Origin: Sphingomonas sp. Leaf357
GTDB taxonomy: Bacteria > Pseudomonadota > Alphaproteobacteria > Sphingomonadales > Sphingomonadaceae
Direction: 5' to 3'
Assembly: GCF_001423845.1 (NCBI RefSeq)
Contig: NZ_LMPM01000003.1
Location: 258,014 to 322,013, forward strand
DNA length: 64,000 nt
The position numbers were made by a program, and so were the translations under genes. Of this stretch, positions 6,102 through 14,606 are shown in pieces (within the stretch, counting starts at the first letter, position 1; each line of letters begins with the position of its first letter). The notes beneath the pieces are model-generated. The model made no database searches, was not told where the DNA came from, and was given only the letters and a program-made list of their open reading frames with translations.

Positions 6102-7398
6102 TCGACACGACATTTGTGCCGTCTTGCTTGCTGATTTCGGCGCGCAAGAGACGCTCCCAAGCCGCCAGCGCCCGACCAACTTGCCGCGCATATGTCGCTT
6201 TGTTGTAGGTCCGATTGAGACCGCCAAGGCTGTGCTGCGTGACGATTTCGCCGATGTTCTCTGAGAAGACCTCACCAAGTTCGTCCATTTCGTCGGAGCC
6301 GAGCGCCGACCGGACGCCTTTTTTGATCTTGTGCAGCGTCCAACCCTCGACGGGCTTGCCAGACAGTTTCTCCATCGCAGCCGTCGCATCAGCGCCAGCG
6401 GTCGCAAACATAAACTTGTGAGGCGCGACATGGAACGCGAACTCCTTACCTTGGCGAGCGTCGAAGATCGCTTTGGCCAAGGGCGGCAAGAGCATGTGGT
6501 GGACCCTCCCGGTTTTGGCGTGCGAGACCGGATAGGTGTGGCCGCGATCATCCGTGAACTCCGCCAGCGGTAGGGTCCAGATGCCGGTCTCCGCATCGTA
6601 ATCCTGCAACCGAGCGCCAAACGCCTCCATCTTCCTCGTGCCGGTGAGGATCAATAGCCGGATGGCGTCCCGACGATCCGCGTCCCAATCCTCCACCGAG
6701 CGATAGAGCAGCGCCATTTCGCTGATCGACAAGACGCGATCTTCGCCTACGCGCTTTTCACCAGCCGATGCGATATCGTTCGCCGGATTGGTGTCGATGA
6801 AATCTTCGGAGACCGCCCACTTCATAAAGGGAAAGACGACCTTCAAGAAACGATTGGACTGTGCCACCGCCCCTTTTTCGCGAACCTCCCGGACCATCGC
6901 TTTGACATCGGCGCGGCTGATGTTTCGGATCGGCACGCGCCATTTCTCCGCGTCCCAATAGCGCGTCATGATCCGGCGATATTCCGGCAAGGTTTTGGTG
7001 GCCTTCCCCTCGATGGCCTTGTGCGCCATCCACTGGTCAAAGACGAAACGGACGGAGTTCGTAGCCGCTTCCTTAGCCGCTTCCGCTGCGGCCTTCGCGG
7101 CTTCTTCCGCCACGATCTTAGGATCAAGGCCACGATCCCGGAGCGCGTTGCACCGTTCGGCCTCTTCGCGTGCATCAGCGAGGCTCCAAGCTGGCCACTT
7201 GCCGATGCCGATCTTGCGAAGCGAGCCGGTTTTGAGACGACCAGCCCAAAGCCATTTTTTCATGCCAACGGGGGTGATCTGCAAATACAAGTTCGGGATG
7301 AGGTCGCAGCTAACGAGCCGCACCGCAGCGCCAGCCTTTAACGCGTCGATTTGCGTCACCGTCGCGCGCGCCTTGATCGTTTCTTTTTCACTCATCAT
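6079..7398 (-). CDS. tyrosine site-specific integrase, P4 family
   Basis: Catalyses integration and excision of the element at the tRNA-Arg gene. Layout of the 439 residues: N-terminal DUF4102-type arm-binding domain (about 10-95, with LYLQITPVGMKKWLWAGR), SAM-like core-binding domain (about 115-210), catalytic domain (about 220-415). Visible active-site residues are Arg255 (LTGTRKMEAF), His389 (TQHSLGG) and nucleophile Tyr398 (NRTYNKATY). The usual H-x-x-R box reads HKIK (356-359), so the second arginine appears to be lysine. Start at 7398 or the adjacent ATG 7395. The promoter lies between the gene and the tRNA. Length is normal for the family. Confidence 0.93.
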   Translation of the reverse strand: MMSEKETIKARATVTQIDALKAGAAVRLVSCDLIPNLYLQITPVGMKKWLWAGRLKTGSLRKIGIGKWPAWSLADAREEAERCNALRDRGLDPKIVAEEAAKAAAEAAKEAATNSVRFVFDQWMAHKAIEGKATKTLPEYRRIMTRYWDAEKWRVPIRNISRADVKAMVREVREKGAVAQSNRFLKVVFPFMKWAVSEDFIDTNPANDIASAGEKRVGEDRVLSISEMALLYRSVEDWDADRRDAIRLLILTGTRKMEAFGARLQDYDAETGIWTLPLAEFTDDRGHTYPVSHAKTGRVHHMLLPPLAKAIFDARQGKEFAFHVAPHKFMFATAGADATAAMEKLSGKPVEGWTLHKIKKGVRSALGSDEMDELGEVFSENIGEIVTQHSLGGLNRTYNKATYARQVGRALAAWERLLRAEISKQDGTNVVSISAPVAG

Positions 7399-7584
7399 CC
7401 AAATCCCGTAGTTTCCCGACTGCGGTTTCGATACCGAGGCATGCGCCTCCGGTCAAGCCTCAGACGCCTAATCGGTAATCAAATCGGGAAACAATCGGAC
7501 GAACAGGAACGAACAATCGCGAACAGCCGCGAACCACCCCTTTCGAGAAAGTGGCTGATTTGCTGGGGTTTTTAGCTGGAAAGT

Positions 7585-7630
7585 TGGTGTCCCCGGCGAG
7601 ATTCGAACACGCGGCCTACGGTTTAGGAAA
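7585..7630. other. probable attachment site core (3' half of tRNA-Arg)
   Basis: P4-type integrases usually recombine within the 3' part of a tRNA gene, leaving the tRNA intact on one side. Here the integrase gene begins 187 bases from the tRNA 3' end, so the core should lie in the T-arm to anticodon-loop region. The exact core cannot be fixed because the partner copy is not in the window. Confidence 0.45.
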
Positions 7631-7661
7631 CCGTCGCTCTATCCGGCTGAGCTACGGGGAC
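7585..7661 (-). tRNA. tRNA-Arg (anticodon CCT)
   Basis: Leftward sequence GTCCCCGTAGCTCAGCCGGA opens a complete cloverleaf: acceptor stem GTCCCCG/CGGGGAC, D-arm with AGCTCAGCCGGATAGAGC, anticodon stem ACGGT/ACCGT around loop TTCCTAA (anticodon CCT), T-arm with GTTCGAATC, discriminator A and an encoded CCA. It reads AGG codons, which are rare in GC-rich genomes. It is the insertion target of the neighbouring element and ends 35 bases from the rhomboid gene. Confidence 0.96.
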
Positions 7662-7696
7662 ACTGGGGCCGCTGGTAAGGGTTGCGCGAAAGCCGG

Positions 7697-8383
7697 TCAA
7701 TCGGTGCGTGTGCGAACGCCGGGCAGGAACCACGGGCCGGCGAACAGCCCGAACAGGAACCCGCCGAGATGCGCCTCCCATGCCAGCCCGCCCGATTGCC
7801 CGAGCAGCAGCGCCGGGATCGCCAGCAACACGACCAGCCACGCATTCGCCTTGACCAAGTCGAGCAGGATCTTCCGGGTTCGCGCCGATCGGATCGGCAT
7901 CAGCGCCTCGCCCTCCACCGGCAGGCGGATCAGCAGCCCGAGCAACCCGTAGATCGCGCCCGACGCGCCGAGCATCGGCACCACGCCGTAAGGATGGATC
8001 GCGAGGAACAGCGCCATGCCCGCCAGCCCGCTCGCCAGGAATAGCGCCACGAACCTCGGCCAGCCAAGCGGCGGATCTCCCATCCGCGCGACCAATGGCC
8101 CGCCCAGCACGAACAATGCCACGCCGTTCATCAGGATATGCGCCGCGCCGCCATGCGCGAACATGTGCAGCGGCACGGTCCGCCACCGCCCGTCGGCCAG
8201 CGCCGCGCCGGAGACGCCCCAGGCACCCATTCCGCCCGTGCGGATATGCCCGAGCCACAGCAACGTCATGATCGCGATCAGCGCCGCGCCCGGCACTCTG
8301 GCATGCCACGGCACGTGCCACGAGATGTCGATGCCTTGCGGCTCTTCGACCTTCTGGGCGTCGCGCCGACAGCTCTCGGCCAT
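7697..8383 (-). CDS. rhomboid family intramembrane serine protease
   Basis: Cleaves membrane proteins within the bilayer. The 228 residues contain about six membrane helices. The catalytic serine lies in GASG (Ser141), the catalytic histidine in AHLGG (His205), and the oxyanion-type asparagine in HILMN (Asn86). Start ATG 8383 lies 4 bases after the stop of the DUF1178 gene, in a leftward run comF-grx-nitrilase-DUF1178-rhomboid with overlaps, so co-transcription is likely for at least the last three. Substrate unknown. A 50-residue linker between helices (LPVEGEALMPIRSARTRK) is cytoplasmic by its charge. Confidence 0.92.
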   Translation of the reverse strand: MAESCRRDAQKVEEPQGIDISWHVPWHARVPGAALIAIMTLLWLGHIRTGGMGAWGVSGAALADGRWRTVPLHMFAHGGAAHILMNGVALFVLGGPLVARMGDPPLGWPRFVALFLASGLAGMALFLAIHPYGVVPMLGASGAIYGLLGLLIRLPVEGEALMPIRSARTRKILLDLVKANAWLVVLLAIPALLLGQSGGLAWEAHLGGFLFGLFAGPWFLPGVRTRTD

Positions 8384-8387
8384 GATG

Positions 8388-8855
8388 CTAGTTCAGCGCT
8401 TCGGGCGGCACGATCGGGATCAATAGCGGCGCGATCGGCACGCCGTCCTCGACCAGCGCCTTGGCCTCGGCGATCGTCGACTGGCCGTGGATCGGAGCAT
8501 GATCCTCCTCGCCGGCATGCATCGCCCGTGCACGATCGGCAAAGGCACCCCCCACCCATTGCGAGGTCTCCAGCGCCTTCAATTGCGCCTTGGCCAGCGA
8601 CTGAAGCGCGGCCTTCAGCACGTCGGGCGGGATCGGCGTATCGGGCGTGGCGCGCTGCGTCACCGGCACGGCGGCCGGCTTGCTGTTGCCCTTCGCCGCG
8701 AGGTTGGGTGCCATCACCGCCTTCGCCACCACAGTGTCGCCGCACAGCGGACAGGCCACCAGCCCACGCGCGCGCTGATCCTCGAACGCCGCGCTCGATC
8801 CGAACCACGCCTCGAACACGTGATCGTGCGCACACTTGAGATCGAAAACGATCAT
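8388..8855 (-). CDS. DUF1178 family protein
   Basis: A 155-residue protein beginning MIVFDLKCAHDHVFEAWFGS, the hallmark start of DUF1178: Cys8 and His10, then a CPLC knuckle (Cys35, Cys38), most likely binding zinc. The middle is low-complexity and the C-terminus is acidic and proline-rich (IAPLLIPIVPPEALN). The start overlaps the stop of the nitrilase gene by 4 bases. Conserved in Alphaproteobacteria next to carbon-nitrogen hydrolases and glutaredoxin, as here; function unknown, possibly a small regulatory or redox protein. Confidence 0.88.
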   Translation of the reverse strand: MIVFDLKCAHDHVFEAWFGSSAAFEDQRARGLVACPLCGDTVVAKAVMAPNLAAKGNSKPAAVPVTQRATPDTPIPPDVLKAALQSLAKAQLKALETSQWVGGAFADRARAMHAGEEDHAPIHGQSTIAEAKALVEDGVPIAPLLIPIVPPEALN

Positions 8856-9673
8856 GCTGTCGTCACGTCGGGAATGACACGGCGATGCACAATTACCGGA
8901 ATGCGCGACCGCACGTCCGCCACGCGCGCCGGATCGATCTCGGCGAACCCGACGCCGGCATCCTCGCCCATGTCGAGCACCACCTGCCCCCAGGGATCGA
9001 TCACCAGCGAATGCCCGAAGGTCGCGCGGCCATCCTCGTGTACACCGGTCTGCGCCGCCGCGATCACCCACGCCCCCGCCTCGATCGCCCGAGCGCGCAA
9101 CAGCACGTGCCAATGCGCCTCGCCCGTAGGCCGGGTGAAGGCCGCCGGCACCGCCAGTACCGTCGCCCCGGCATTGCTCAGCGCGCGATAGAGATCGGCG
9201 AACCGCAGGTCGTAGCAGATCGACAGCCCCAGCGGCCCGAACGGAGTCGCGACCACGCTCGCCGTCTCGCCGCCGACATAAGCCGCGGACTCCCGCCAGC
9301 TTTCGCCGGTCGGCAGATCGACGTCGAACAGATGGATCTTGTCGTATCGCGCCCGGATCGCCCCGCGATCGTCGATCACGAACCCGCGATTGGCGAACTT
9401 GCCGTCCGGCCGCCGCACAGCCAGCGACCCGAGATGAACCCAAAGCCGATGCTCCGCCGCCGCCGTCTGCACCGCCGCGAGCACAGCGTCCGCCTCTTCG
9501 GCGACGATCTTCGGCCCGCCACGAACCCGATCGCGATCGAGCAATCCGGACATTTCGGGCGTGAACAGCATGCTCGCCCCGCCACCGGCGGCCTCGGCGA
9601 TTGCATCGGTCAGCACGCGCGCATTGGCGGCGGGATCGATCCCGCTCGTCATCTGCAGCACGGCGGCCTTCAT
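8852..9673 (-). CDS. carbon-nitrogen hydrolase (nitrilase superfamily, Nit1-like)
   Basis: 273 residues with the Glu-Lys-Cys triad of the nitrilase superfamily: Glu40 (FTPEMSG), Lys112 (DKIHLFD) and Cys153 (SICYDLRF). The DKIHLFDVDLP and CYDLRFADLYR segments match the branch of deaminated-glutathione amidases (Nit1/YafV type), which hydrolyse the side product of transaminases acting on glutathione. That fits its position beside glutaredoxin. The stop of grxC overlaps its start by 4 bases and its own stop overlaps DUF1178. Cytoplasmic. The superfamily is sure; the exact substrate is inferred. Confidence 0.9.
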   Translation of the reverse strand: MKAAVLQMTSGIDPAANARVLTDAIAEAAGGGASMLFTPEMSGLLDRDRVRGGPKIVAEEADAVLAAVQTAAAEHRLWVHLGSLAVRRPDGKFANRGFVIDDRGAIRARYDKIHLFDVDLPTGESWRESAAYVGGETASVVATPFGPLGLSICYDLRFADLYRALSNAGATVLAVPAAFTRPTGEAHWHVLLRARAIEAGAWVIAAAQTGVHEDGRATFGHSLVIDPWGQVVLDMGEDAGVGFAEIDPARVADVRSRIPVIVHRRVIPDVTTA

Positions 9674-9927
9674 ACGCCCAGCAGTGCGTCCAGCTTGCCC
9701 TCACGCTCCAGCGCGGCCAGATCGTCGGATCCGCCGACATGCCGTCCGTCGATGAAGACCTGCGGCACCGTGGTCCCGCCATTGGCGCGTTCGAGCATTT
9801 CGGCGCGCTTCGGCCCGCCCATCGTGATGTCGAATTCCTCGACCTCCACGTTCTTGCTCGACAACAGCTTCATCGCCCGCGCGCAATACGGGCAGAAGGC
9901 TTTGGTGTAGATTTCGATTTTGGCCAT
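9670..9927 (-). CDS. grxC: glutaredoxin 3
   Basis: An 85-residue thiol-disulphide oxidoreductase: MAKIEIYTKAFCPYCARAMK with the dithiol active site Cys12-Pro-Tyr-Cys15, cis-proline in TVPQVFIDG and the glutathione-binding GGSDDLAALE. Start is ATG 9927; an in-frame upstream ATG (9978) would add 17 residues that no glutaredoxin has. Its stop overlaps the start of the nitrilase gene. It reduces protein and glutathione disulphides in the cytoplasm. Confidence 0.95.
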   Translation of the reverse strand: MAKIEIYTKAFCPYCARAMKLLSSKNVEVEEFDITMGGPKRAEMLERANGGTTVPQVFIDGRHVGGSDDLAALEREGKLDALLGV

Positions 9928-9958
9928 GAGACAGAAATGTGGTCGCGAAGGGCCGTTG

Positions 9959-10687
9959 TCAATCGGTGCGCGCCTCATCCAGCACGCGCGCCCAGCACAG
10001 GATCGTCACGCTGGTCGCCCCGGCGCGTAGCAGCACGCGCGTGCAGCCGTCGCTCGTCGCGCCGCTGGTATGCACGTCGTCGATCAACACCACCGCCCGG
10101 TCGCGCACCCGGTCTGCGCCATCGATCCGAAACGCGCCCGCCACCGCCCGCGCCCGTCCCTTCGCGCCGAGCCCACGCAATGGAGGCGTCGCCTTCTCCC
10201 GTCGCAGCACGCTTGGGTCCGCCGGCACGCCACTCGCCACCGACAGGCGTTCGGCGATCAACGCCGCCTGGTTGAACCCGCGCGACCAGATCCGCCAGCG
10301 ATGCAGCGGCACCGGCACCAGCAGCTTCGCGTCGTCCGGTATCAACCGCAGCATCGCCCGCGCCACCGTTTCGGCGAAACCGGTCCTGCCGCCATATTTC
10401 AGCCGCAGCGCCACCGTCCGCGCGACGTCGCCATACGCCACCGCCGCCCGCACCCCGGCATGGCGCGGAGGATCGGCGATGCATTCGCCGCATAAAGCCC
10501 CGTCCCCCCGATCATAGTCGAACGGTACGTTGCAGGCGGCGCACCATGGCGGGCCGAGAAAGCGCAATTGCCCGAAACAGTCCGCGCAGAAGCGATGGTC
10601 CTCGCTCATCACCGCGCCGCATCCCGGGCAGCGCGGCGGTAGCGCAAGACCGGCGACATAATGCAGCGGTTTCAGCAGTGGCGACAC
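9959..10687 (-). CDS. ComF family phosphoribosyltransferase-like protein
   Basis: 242 residues. N-terminal zinc-finger region with four Cys pairs (CPGC 20-23, CADC 34-37, CAAC 49-52, CGEC 66-69), then a type I phosphoribosyltransferase fold ending in the PRPP-binding loop VVLIDDVHTSGAT (199-211). ComF proteins are needed for natural DNA uptake or recombination in several bacteria; here the role is inferred. I take GTG 10687 as start (VSPLLKPLHYVAGLALPPRC), with AAGAG upstream; the frame stays open further but runs into the divergent methyltransferase. It lies 31 bases before grxC. Confidence 0.88.
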   Translation of the reverse strand: MSPLLKPLHYVAGLALPPRCPGCGAVMSEDHRFCADCFGQLRFLGPPWCAACNVPFDYDRGDGALCGECIADPPRHAGVRAAVAYGDVARTVALRLKYGGRTGFAETVARAMLRLIPDDAKLLVPVPLHRWRIWSRGFNQAALIAERLSVASGVPADPSVLRREKATPPLRGLGAKGRARAVAGAFRIDGADRVRDRAVVLIDDVHTSGATSDGCTRVLLRAGATSVTILCWARVLDEARTD

Positions 10688-10729
10688 GAACTCTTGTCGC
10701 CGCGCCCGGCGCGGGGCACAAGCCCGCCC

Positions 10730-11566
10730 GTGACGCCACCCGAAATCTTCGATCGCAACCTGCGACGCCTCCGCCGTGATCGTGCCGCGCCGGGTTATGC
10801 CGGTTTCTCGTTCCTGCGCGAGGCCATGCTCGACGGCATCGCCGAACGCCTGTCGACCGTGACCCGCGCGTTCGAGGATGTGCTGGACCTCGGCTGTTTC
10901 GACGGGGCGTTCGTTGCCCCGCCGGGCGCTAACATCACCCGCAGCGATCCCGGCTCCCTGTTCGCCGAAGCCTCCGGCGGCGTTCAGGCCGACGAGGACC
11001 GGCCGACCTTTCCCGATGGCAGCTTCGATCTGATCGTCTCCGCCGGCACGCTCGACACGGTCAGCGACCTGCCCGGCGCCCTGACGCTTGCGCGTCGCGC
11101 CTTGCGCCCGGACGGCCTGTTTCTGGCCGCGTTCACCGGCGGGAACACGCTCTCCACGCTCCGCGCGACGCTGCGCGATGCCGAACGCGACACGCCCGCC
11201 GCGCGCGTTCATCCGCAAGTCGATGTCCGCGCCGCCGGCGACCTGCTGATGCGCGCCGGCTTCGCCTTGCCGGTGGCGGACGTGGAGACGCTGAAAGTGC
11301 GCTACGGCGATGTCTGGAGCCTGTTTCGCGACCTGCGCGGCATGGCGGCGACCAATCTGCTCCCCGGCACGCCGCCACTCACCCGCGAAACGCTGGCCAA
11401 TGCCGCCCGGGCTTTCGCCGACCGCGCCGACCCGGACGGCCGCACGACCGAACGCTTCGATATCGTGTTTCTCACCGGTTGGGCCCCCGCCCCCACGCAA
11501 CCCCAGCCTGCCCGTCGCGGTAGCGCGACCGCTTCGCTCACCGATGCCTTGAAGCGGCGGGATTGA
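10730..11566 (+). CDS. SAM-dependent methyltransferase (BioC/NDUFAF5-like)
   Basis: About 278 residues from GTG 10730 (V-TPPEIFDRNLRRLRRDRAA). It starts with the IFDR-x-L segment found in BioC-like and mitochondrial NDUFAF5-like methyltransferases, then motif I VLDLGCFDGAF (51-61) and a class I Rossmann methyltransferase core with FDLIVSAGTLDTVSDLPGAL and LRPDGLFLAAFTGGNTL. Members methylate malonyl-ACP (BioC) or hydroxylate/methylate proteins; no biotin gene is near, so the substrate is open. Divergent from comF with only 42 bases between the starts. The tail (RRGSATASLTDALKRRD) is basic. Confidence 0.85.
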   Translation: MTPPEIFDRNLRRLRRDRAAPGYAGFSFLREAMLDGIAERLSTVTRAFEDVLDLGCFDGAFVAPPGANITRSDPGSLFAEASGGVQADEDRPTFPDGSFDLIVSAGTLDTVSDLPGALTLARRALRPDGLFLAAFTGGNTLSTLRATLRDAERDTPAARVHPQVDVRAAGDLLMRAGFALPVADVETLKVRYGDVWSLFRDLRGMAATNLLPGTPPLTRETLANAARAFADRADPDGRTTERFDIVFLTGWAPAPTQPQPARRGSATASLTDALKRRD

Positions 11567-11640
11567 GCGTCGGCACTCTCAAGGAGCCACTTCCCCAGCG
11601 GAGGCCAGGGAAGCGATAATAGCAAGCAGGCTGTGAGAGC

Positions 11641-12030
11641 CTAACCGATCGTCCCGTCGCCGGCGGCCTTGGCCAGCATGCGCCCCATCGCGTCGAACAG
11701 GGCATCCATCGCCACCGGCTTGAACAATACCTCGTCCGCACCCTGCGAGATGCAACGTTCCCGCAGGTCGATCGCGGTGTCGGCGGTTACCACGATGATC
11801 GGCAAGCCCGCCTTGGCGTCGCTACGTGAACGGATATGCCGGATCGCGGTGATACCATCCATGCCGGGCATGCGCAGGTCGATCAGGATAATCGCGTAAT
11901 CGTTCTGCTCGATCAGCTGCAGGCCGAGTTCGGCGTTTTCCGCACCGGTCATCGTGGCGCCGGCAACGTCGAGCATATCGCCGACCACCCGGCGATTCAT
12001 CGGATCATCCTCGATAAAGAGGACGTTCAT
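11641..12030 (-). CDS. single-domain response regulator (CheY-like)
   Basis: 129 residues, receiver domain only: acidic pocket Asp8/Asp9 (FIEDDP), phosphoacceptor Asp51 (LIDLRMPGMDG), Thr82 (VVTAD) and Lys104 (FKPV). No output domain, so it acts by protein contact or as a phosphate sink. It starts 53 bases after the hybrid kinase gene and is very probably its partner, the more so because the kinase's own receiver looks degenerate. Cytoplasmic. Confidence 0.93.
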   Translation of the reverse strand: MNVLFIEDDPMNRRVVGDMLDVAGATMTGAENAELGLQLIEQNDYAIILIDLRMPGMDGITAIRHIRSRSDAKAGLPIIVVTADTAIDLRERCISQGADEVLFKPVAMDALFDAMGRMLAKAAGDGTIG

Positions 12031-12083
12031 GGGCGTGGGGCCTGGATCGACATTCTGTGCGACATCTCTTGCACCCTATCGCC

Positions 12084-14555
12084 TTATGCCGCGCGCGAAA
12101 CAAGCGGCTGGGGGATAACCCCGTCGGAAACGTACAATTTTTCTATCAGCGCTGCGCCCGTGACGGGCTTGGCGATCACCTGTCCTATGCCTGTAGCACA
12201 CAGCGCGTCATGCTCCGAATCATCCTTCGCGCTCCAAAGCAGACTGGTGGCCGCCTTTGCCGCATTCGCCGCCGTGACGATCGCCGACAGCGCGGCGTCG
12301 CGGTCGGGCGCGGCCTTGATCGTCGCATCGTCGATCAGGACCTGAGCCACCTGGCCGCCGTTCAGTTTCTCCACCGCCTCCTCGACCGAAGCGGCGAAGA
12401 TCACCGTCCCCGCACGCGCTTCGACCATGGCGCGAAGCATGCTGCGCGTGATCGGACTGCGGTCGACGATCAGCAGCGCCTTGCCATCGGACACCTCCGG
12501 GACCGCCTCCGGCGGTGCCGCGAGCGTCAAGGGCAGGTCGATGATGAAGGACGATCCCACGCCGATCTCGCTTTCGACCCGCACGTCTCCATCCATCGCC
12601 CGCGCCAGGTTGCGGCAGATCGCGAGGCCCAGCCCGGTCCCGCCGAAACGTCGCGTCGTCCCGGCATCGACCTGGCGGAAGGATTCGAAGATCAGTTCGT
12701 ACTTGTCCGCCGGAATGCCGATGCCGCTGTCGGTCACGGTGAGGCACAGTCGCTCGCCCACCGCCGCCGCCCGCAAGGTGACGCTACCCGCCTCGGTGAA
12801 CTTCAGCGCGTTGGACAGCAGGTTGAACACGATCTGCCGCAACCGCGCCGCGTCGCCGGCGATCCAGGCCGGGCTCTGATCGAGATCGAGCACGAAGCCG
12901 ATCCCCTTGCCCGCCGCCTGTTCCTGCCACAGCCGGGCGACGTCGTTCAGCGTCGCCCTCAGGTCGAGCGGCACATGCTCGATCGTCAGATTGCCCGTCT
13001 CCATCTTGGCGACGTCCAGAATATCGTCGACCAGCGCCCGCATCGTCACGCCCGCGCTGTGCACCACGCCGATCCGGTCGCGGATCTGCTCGGTCAGCGC
13101 GCGATCGGCCAGCATCACCTGCGTCATGCCGAGGATTCCGTTCAGCGGCGTGCGGATCTCATGGCTGGTGGTGGCGAGGAACTCGGTCTTCGCCGCCAGC
13201 GCCTTGCCGAGCGCGCTGTTCGTCGCCGCCAGGTCGATATTGGCGGCGCGCACCTGATTGCGGCTGCGACGTAAAGTGACGATGCCGAAGGTCAGCAAAC
13301 CGACGATCATCACCACGATGGCGGACAGCCCGGTCGCGATAGTCTGCCGCGTCTTCGCCTGCGCGCGCTCGAAATCGATATTGCGTTGGAGTTCGGTCGC
13401 CTTGAGTTGCGCGATGCGTGTCTTCTGGTTGGCGAAATCGAACCGCGCCGCCACCAGCGACGTGTTGGCGGAGGAAGCCAGCTTCGAAGTTTGATCGTCG
13501 AGCCGCTTCAATGCCTCGAGATGGATCAGGGCGTTTCGGTCGTCTCCCGCCTTGCGGAAGATTTCATAGGCAATCTTATGCCCTTCCCGTAGTTCCAACG
13601 TCGTCTTGTCGGGGTCGATCCCGGAAAAGCTCCGCGTGATGAGTTTGACCGCCTCGGGCATGTCGCCCCTGCGAAACGCCGAATTTGCCGCAAGCACCCA
13701 GAACTGATCGCGCGCTACCGCCGCTTCCGGTCCACCCGCGACCACGAAGCCCTGGGCGATCGTGCGATCCGCGGCCGCCAATTGTCCTGACAGAAGCTGG
13801 CCGCGTGCGATGTTGCTCAGCACGCGCGCTTCCATCGCCGGGCTCTTCAGTTCGCGCGCCAGTTCCAATGCCTTGCGGAACTGCCCCTCCGCATCGGTCA
13901 GCCGTCCCAATTCCTTCAGTGCATTGGCCCGGTTGTTGTAGATCGCGTAGAGGATCTGCGGGTCGCCGCGATACACGTCCAACGCCTGATCGTAATATTT
14001 CAGGGCGTTCTGATAATCTTCAGCCTCCTGATACAGCAGGGCGATGCTGAGCAGCGCGATCGCCCGGCTGCGCGTCTCGCCGATATCGCGGAAGATATTG
14101 TGTGCCTGCTGATAATCCTCCAGCGCTGCGGCAACGTTCGCCGTGGCGGTATGCAGGCCGCCGCGCGACAGCAACAAATCGCCGTTCAGCTTGGATGGTG
14201 GCCCGGCCTTGGCGACCATCTTGATTGCGCGCTCGATCAGCGGTGCCGCGCGGGTGGCATCGTTGATGCGGAGATACGCCTCGCCCTGCAACCATTCGGC
14301 GGTGGCGATGCCGATGATCCGCGCCCGCCCCTGAAGCTTCGCGGCGAGGTGTTCGGCCGCCTGCCCGCGTTCGACCGTCTTGGCCGGATCGAGCAGCATC
14401 ATCGCCTTGGCATCGGCGATCACGCGATCGAAGCGGATCCCGGCCTGCGGATCGGTGGCGGCATGAGCATTCCCGGGGGCCGCGATGACCGGAGCGACGC
14501 CGGCCGTCAGGCTCAGCAGCATCGCAATGGGCATGGTCAGATCGGTCAGCTTCAT
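12084..14555 (-). CDS. TPR-containing hybrid sensor histidine kinase
   Basis: 823 residues: signal peptide (1-32), periplasmic tetratricopeptide repeats (about 60-370, e.g. YQNALKYYDQALDVYRGD), coiled linker, one membrane helix (about 405-427), HisKA with phospho-His465 (TSHEIRTPLNG), HATPase_c with N-box Asn582 (NLLSNALKF), G1 DSGIGIP (609-615) and G2 GGTGLGLAI (638-646), then a receiver-like domain (about 693-810). In that receiver the acidic pair reads VDRS rather than DD, so phosphorylation there is doubtful. The TPR sensor suggests detection of an envelope protein or peptide. The CheY-like gene 53 bases downstream is the likely target. Confidence 0.93.
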   Translation of the reverse strand: MKLTDLTMPIAMLLSLTAGVAPVIAAPGNAHAATDPQAGIRFDRVIADAKAMMLLDPAKTVERGQAAEHLAAKLQGRARIIGIATAEWLQGEAYLRINDATRAAPLIERAIKMVAKAGPPSKLNGDLLLSRGGLHTATANVAAALEDYQQAHNIFRDIGETRSRAIALLSIALLYQEAEDYQNALKYYDQALDVYRGDPQILYAIYNNRANALKELGRLTDAEGQFRKALELARELKSPAMEARVLSNIARGQLLSGQLAAADRTIAQGFVVAGGPEAAVARDQFWVLAANSAFRRGDMPEAVKLITRSFSGIDPDKTTLELREGHKIAYEIFRKAGDDRNALIHLEALKRLDDQTSKLASSANTSLVAARFDFANQKTRIAQLKATELQRNIDFERAQAKTRQTIATGLSAIVVMIVGLLTFGIVTLRRSRNQVRAANIDLAATNSALGKALAAKTEFLATTSHEIRTPLNGILGMTQVMLADRALTEQIRDRIGVVHSAGVTMRALVDDILDVAKMETGNLTIEHVPLDLRATLNDVARLWQEQAAGKGIGFVLDLDQSPAWIAGDAARLRQIVFNLLSNALKFTEAGSVTLRAAAVGERLCLTVTDSGIGIPADKYELIFESFRQVDAGTTRRFGGTGLGLAICRNLARAMDGDVRVESEIGVGSSFIIDLPLTLAAPPEAVPEVSDGKALLIVDRSPITRSMLRAMVEARAGTVIFAASVEEAVEKLNGGQVAQVLIDDATIKAAPDRDAALSAIVTAANAAKAATSLLWSAKDDSEHDALCATGIGQVIAKPVTGAALIEKLYVSDGVIPQPLVSRAA

Positions 14556-14606
14556 CGGCCGGACGTTAGCCCCGAACCCCTTAACCCCCGGCTAAGATTA
14601 CCGTGC

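Larger units (their letters stand above)
1..7584. mobile_element. right end of an integrative element inserted at tRNA-Arg
   Basis: A P4-type integrase (6079-7398) lies beside the 3' end of tRNA-Arg(CCT) at 7585 and points away from it, the usual arrangement for islands that insert into the 3' end of a tRNA gene. The stretch is poorer in GC than the rest of the window and consists of small, mostly unrecognised genes on both strands plus two AlpA-like DNA-binding proteins. Everything right of 7661 is ordinary chromosomal sequence. I found no second copy of the tRNA 3' end within 1-7500, so the left boundary lies outside the window or is degenerate. The extent of the element is inferred. Confidence 0.7.

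Noticed and set aside
7585..7661. second copy of the tRNA-Arg 3' end as left attachment site
   Set aside because: I looked for TGGTGTCCCCGGCGAG and its variants in 1-7500 and saw none; the partner site must lie outside the window or be degenerate.
9959..11500. 513-codon frame starting far upstream of comF
   Set aside because: The part before GTG 10687 lies opposite the methyltransferase and shows no protein features; only the C-terminal 242 residues are ComF.
12057..13274. long open frame opposite the histidine kinase
   Set aside because: Overlaps the conserved kinase domains on the other strand and has an arginine/histidine-rich shadow composition.
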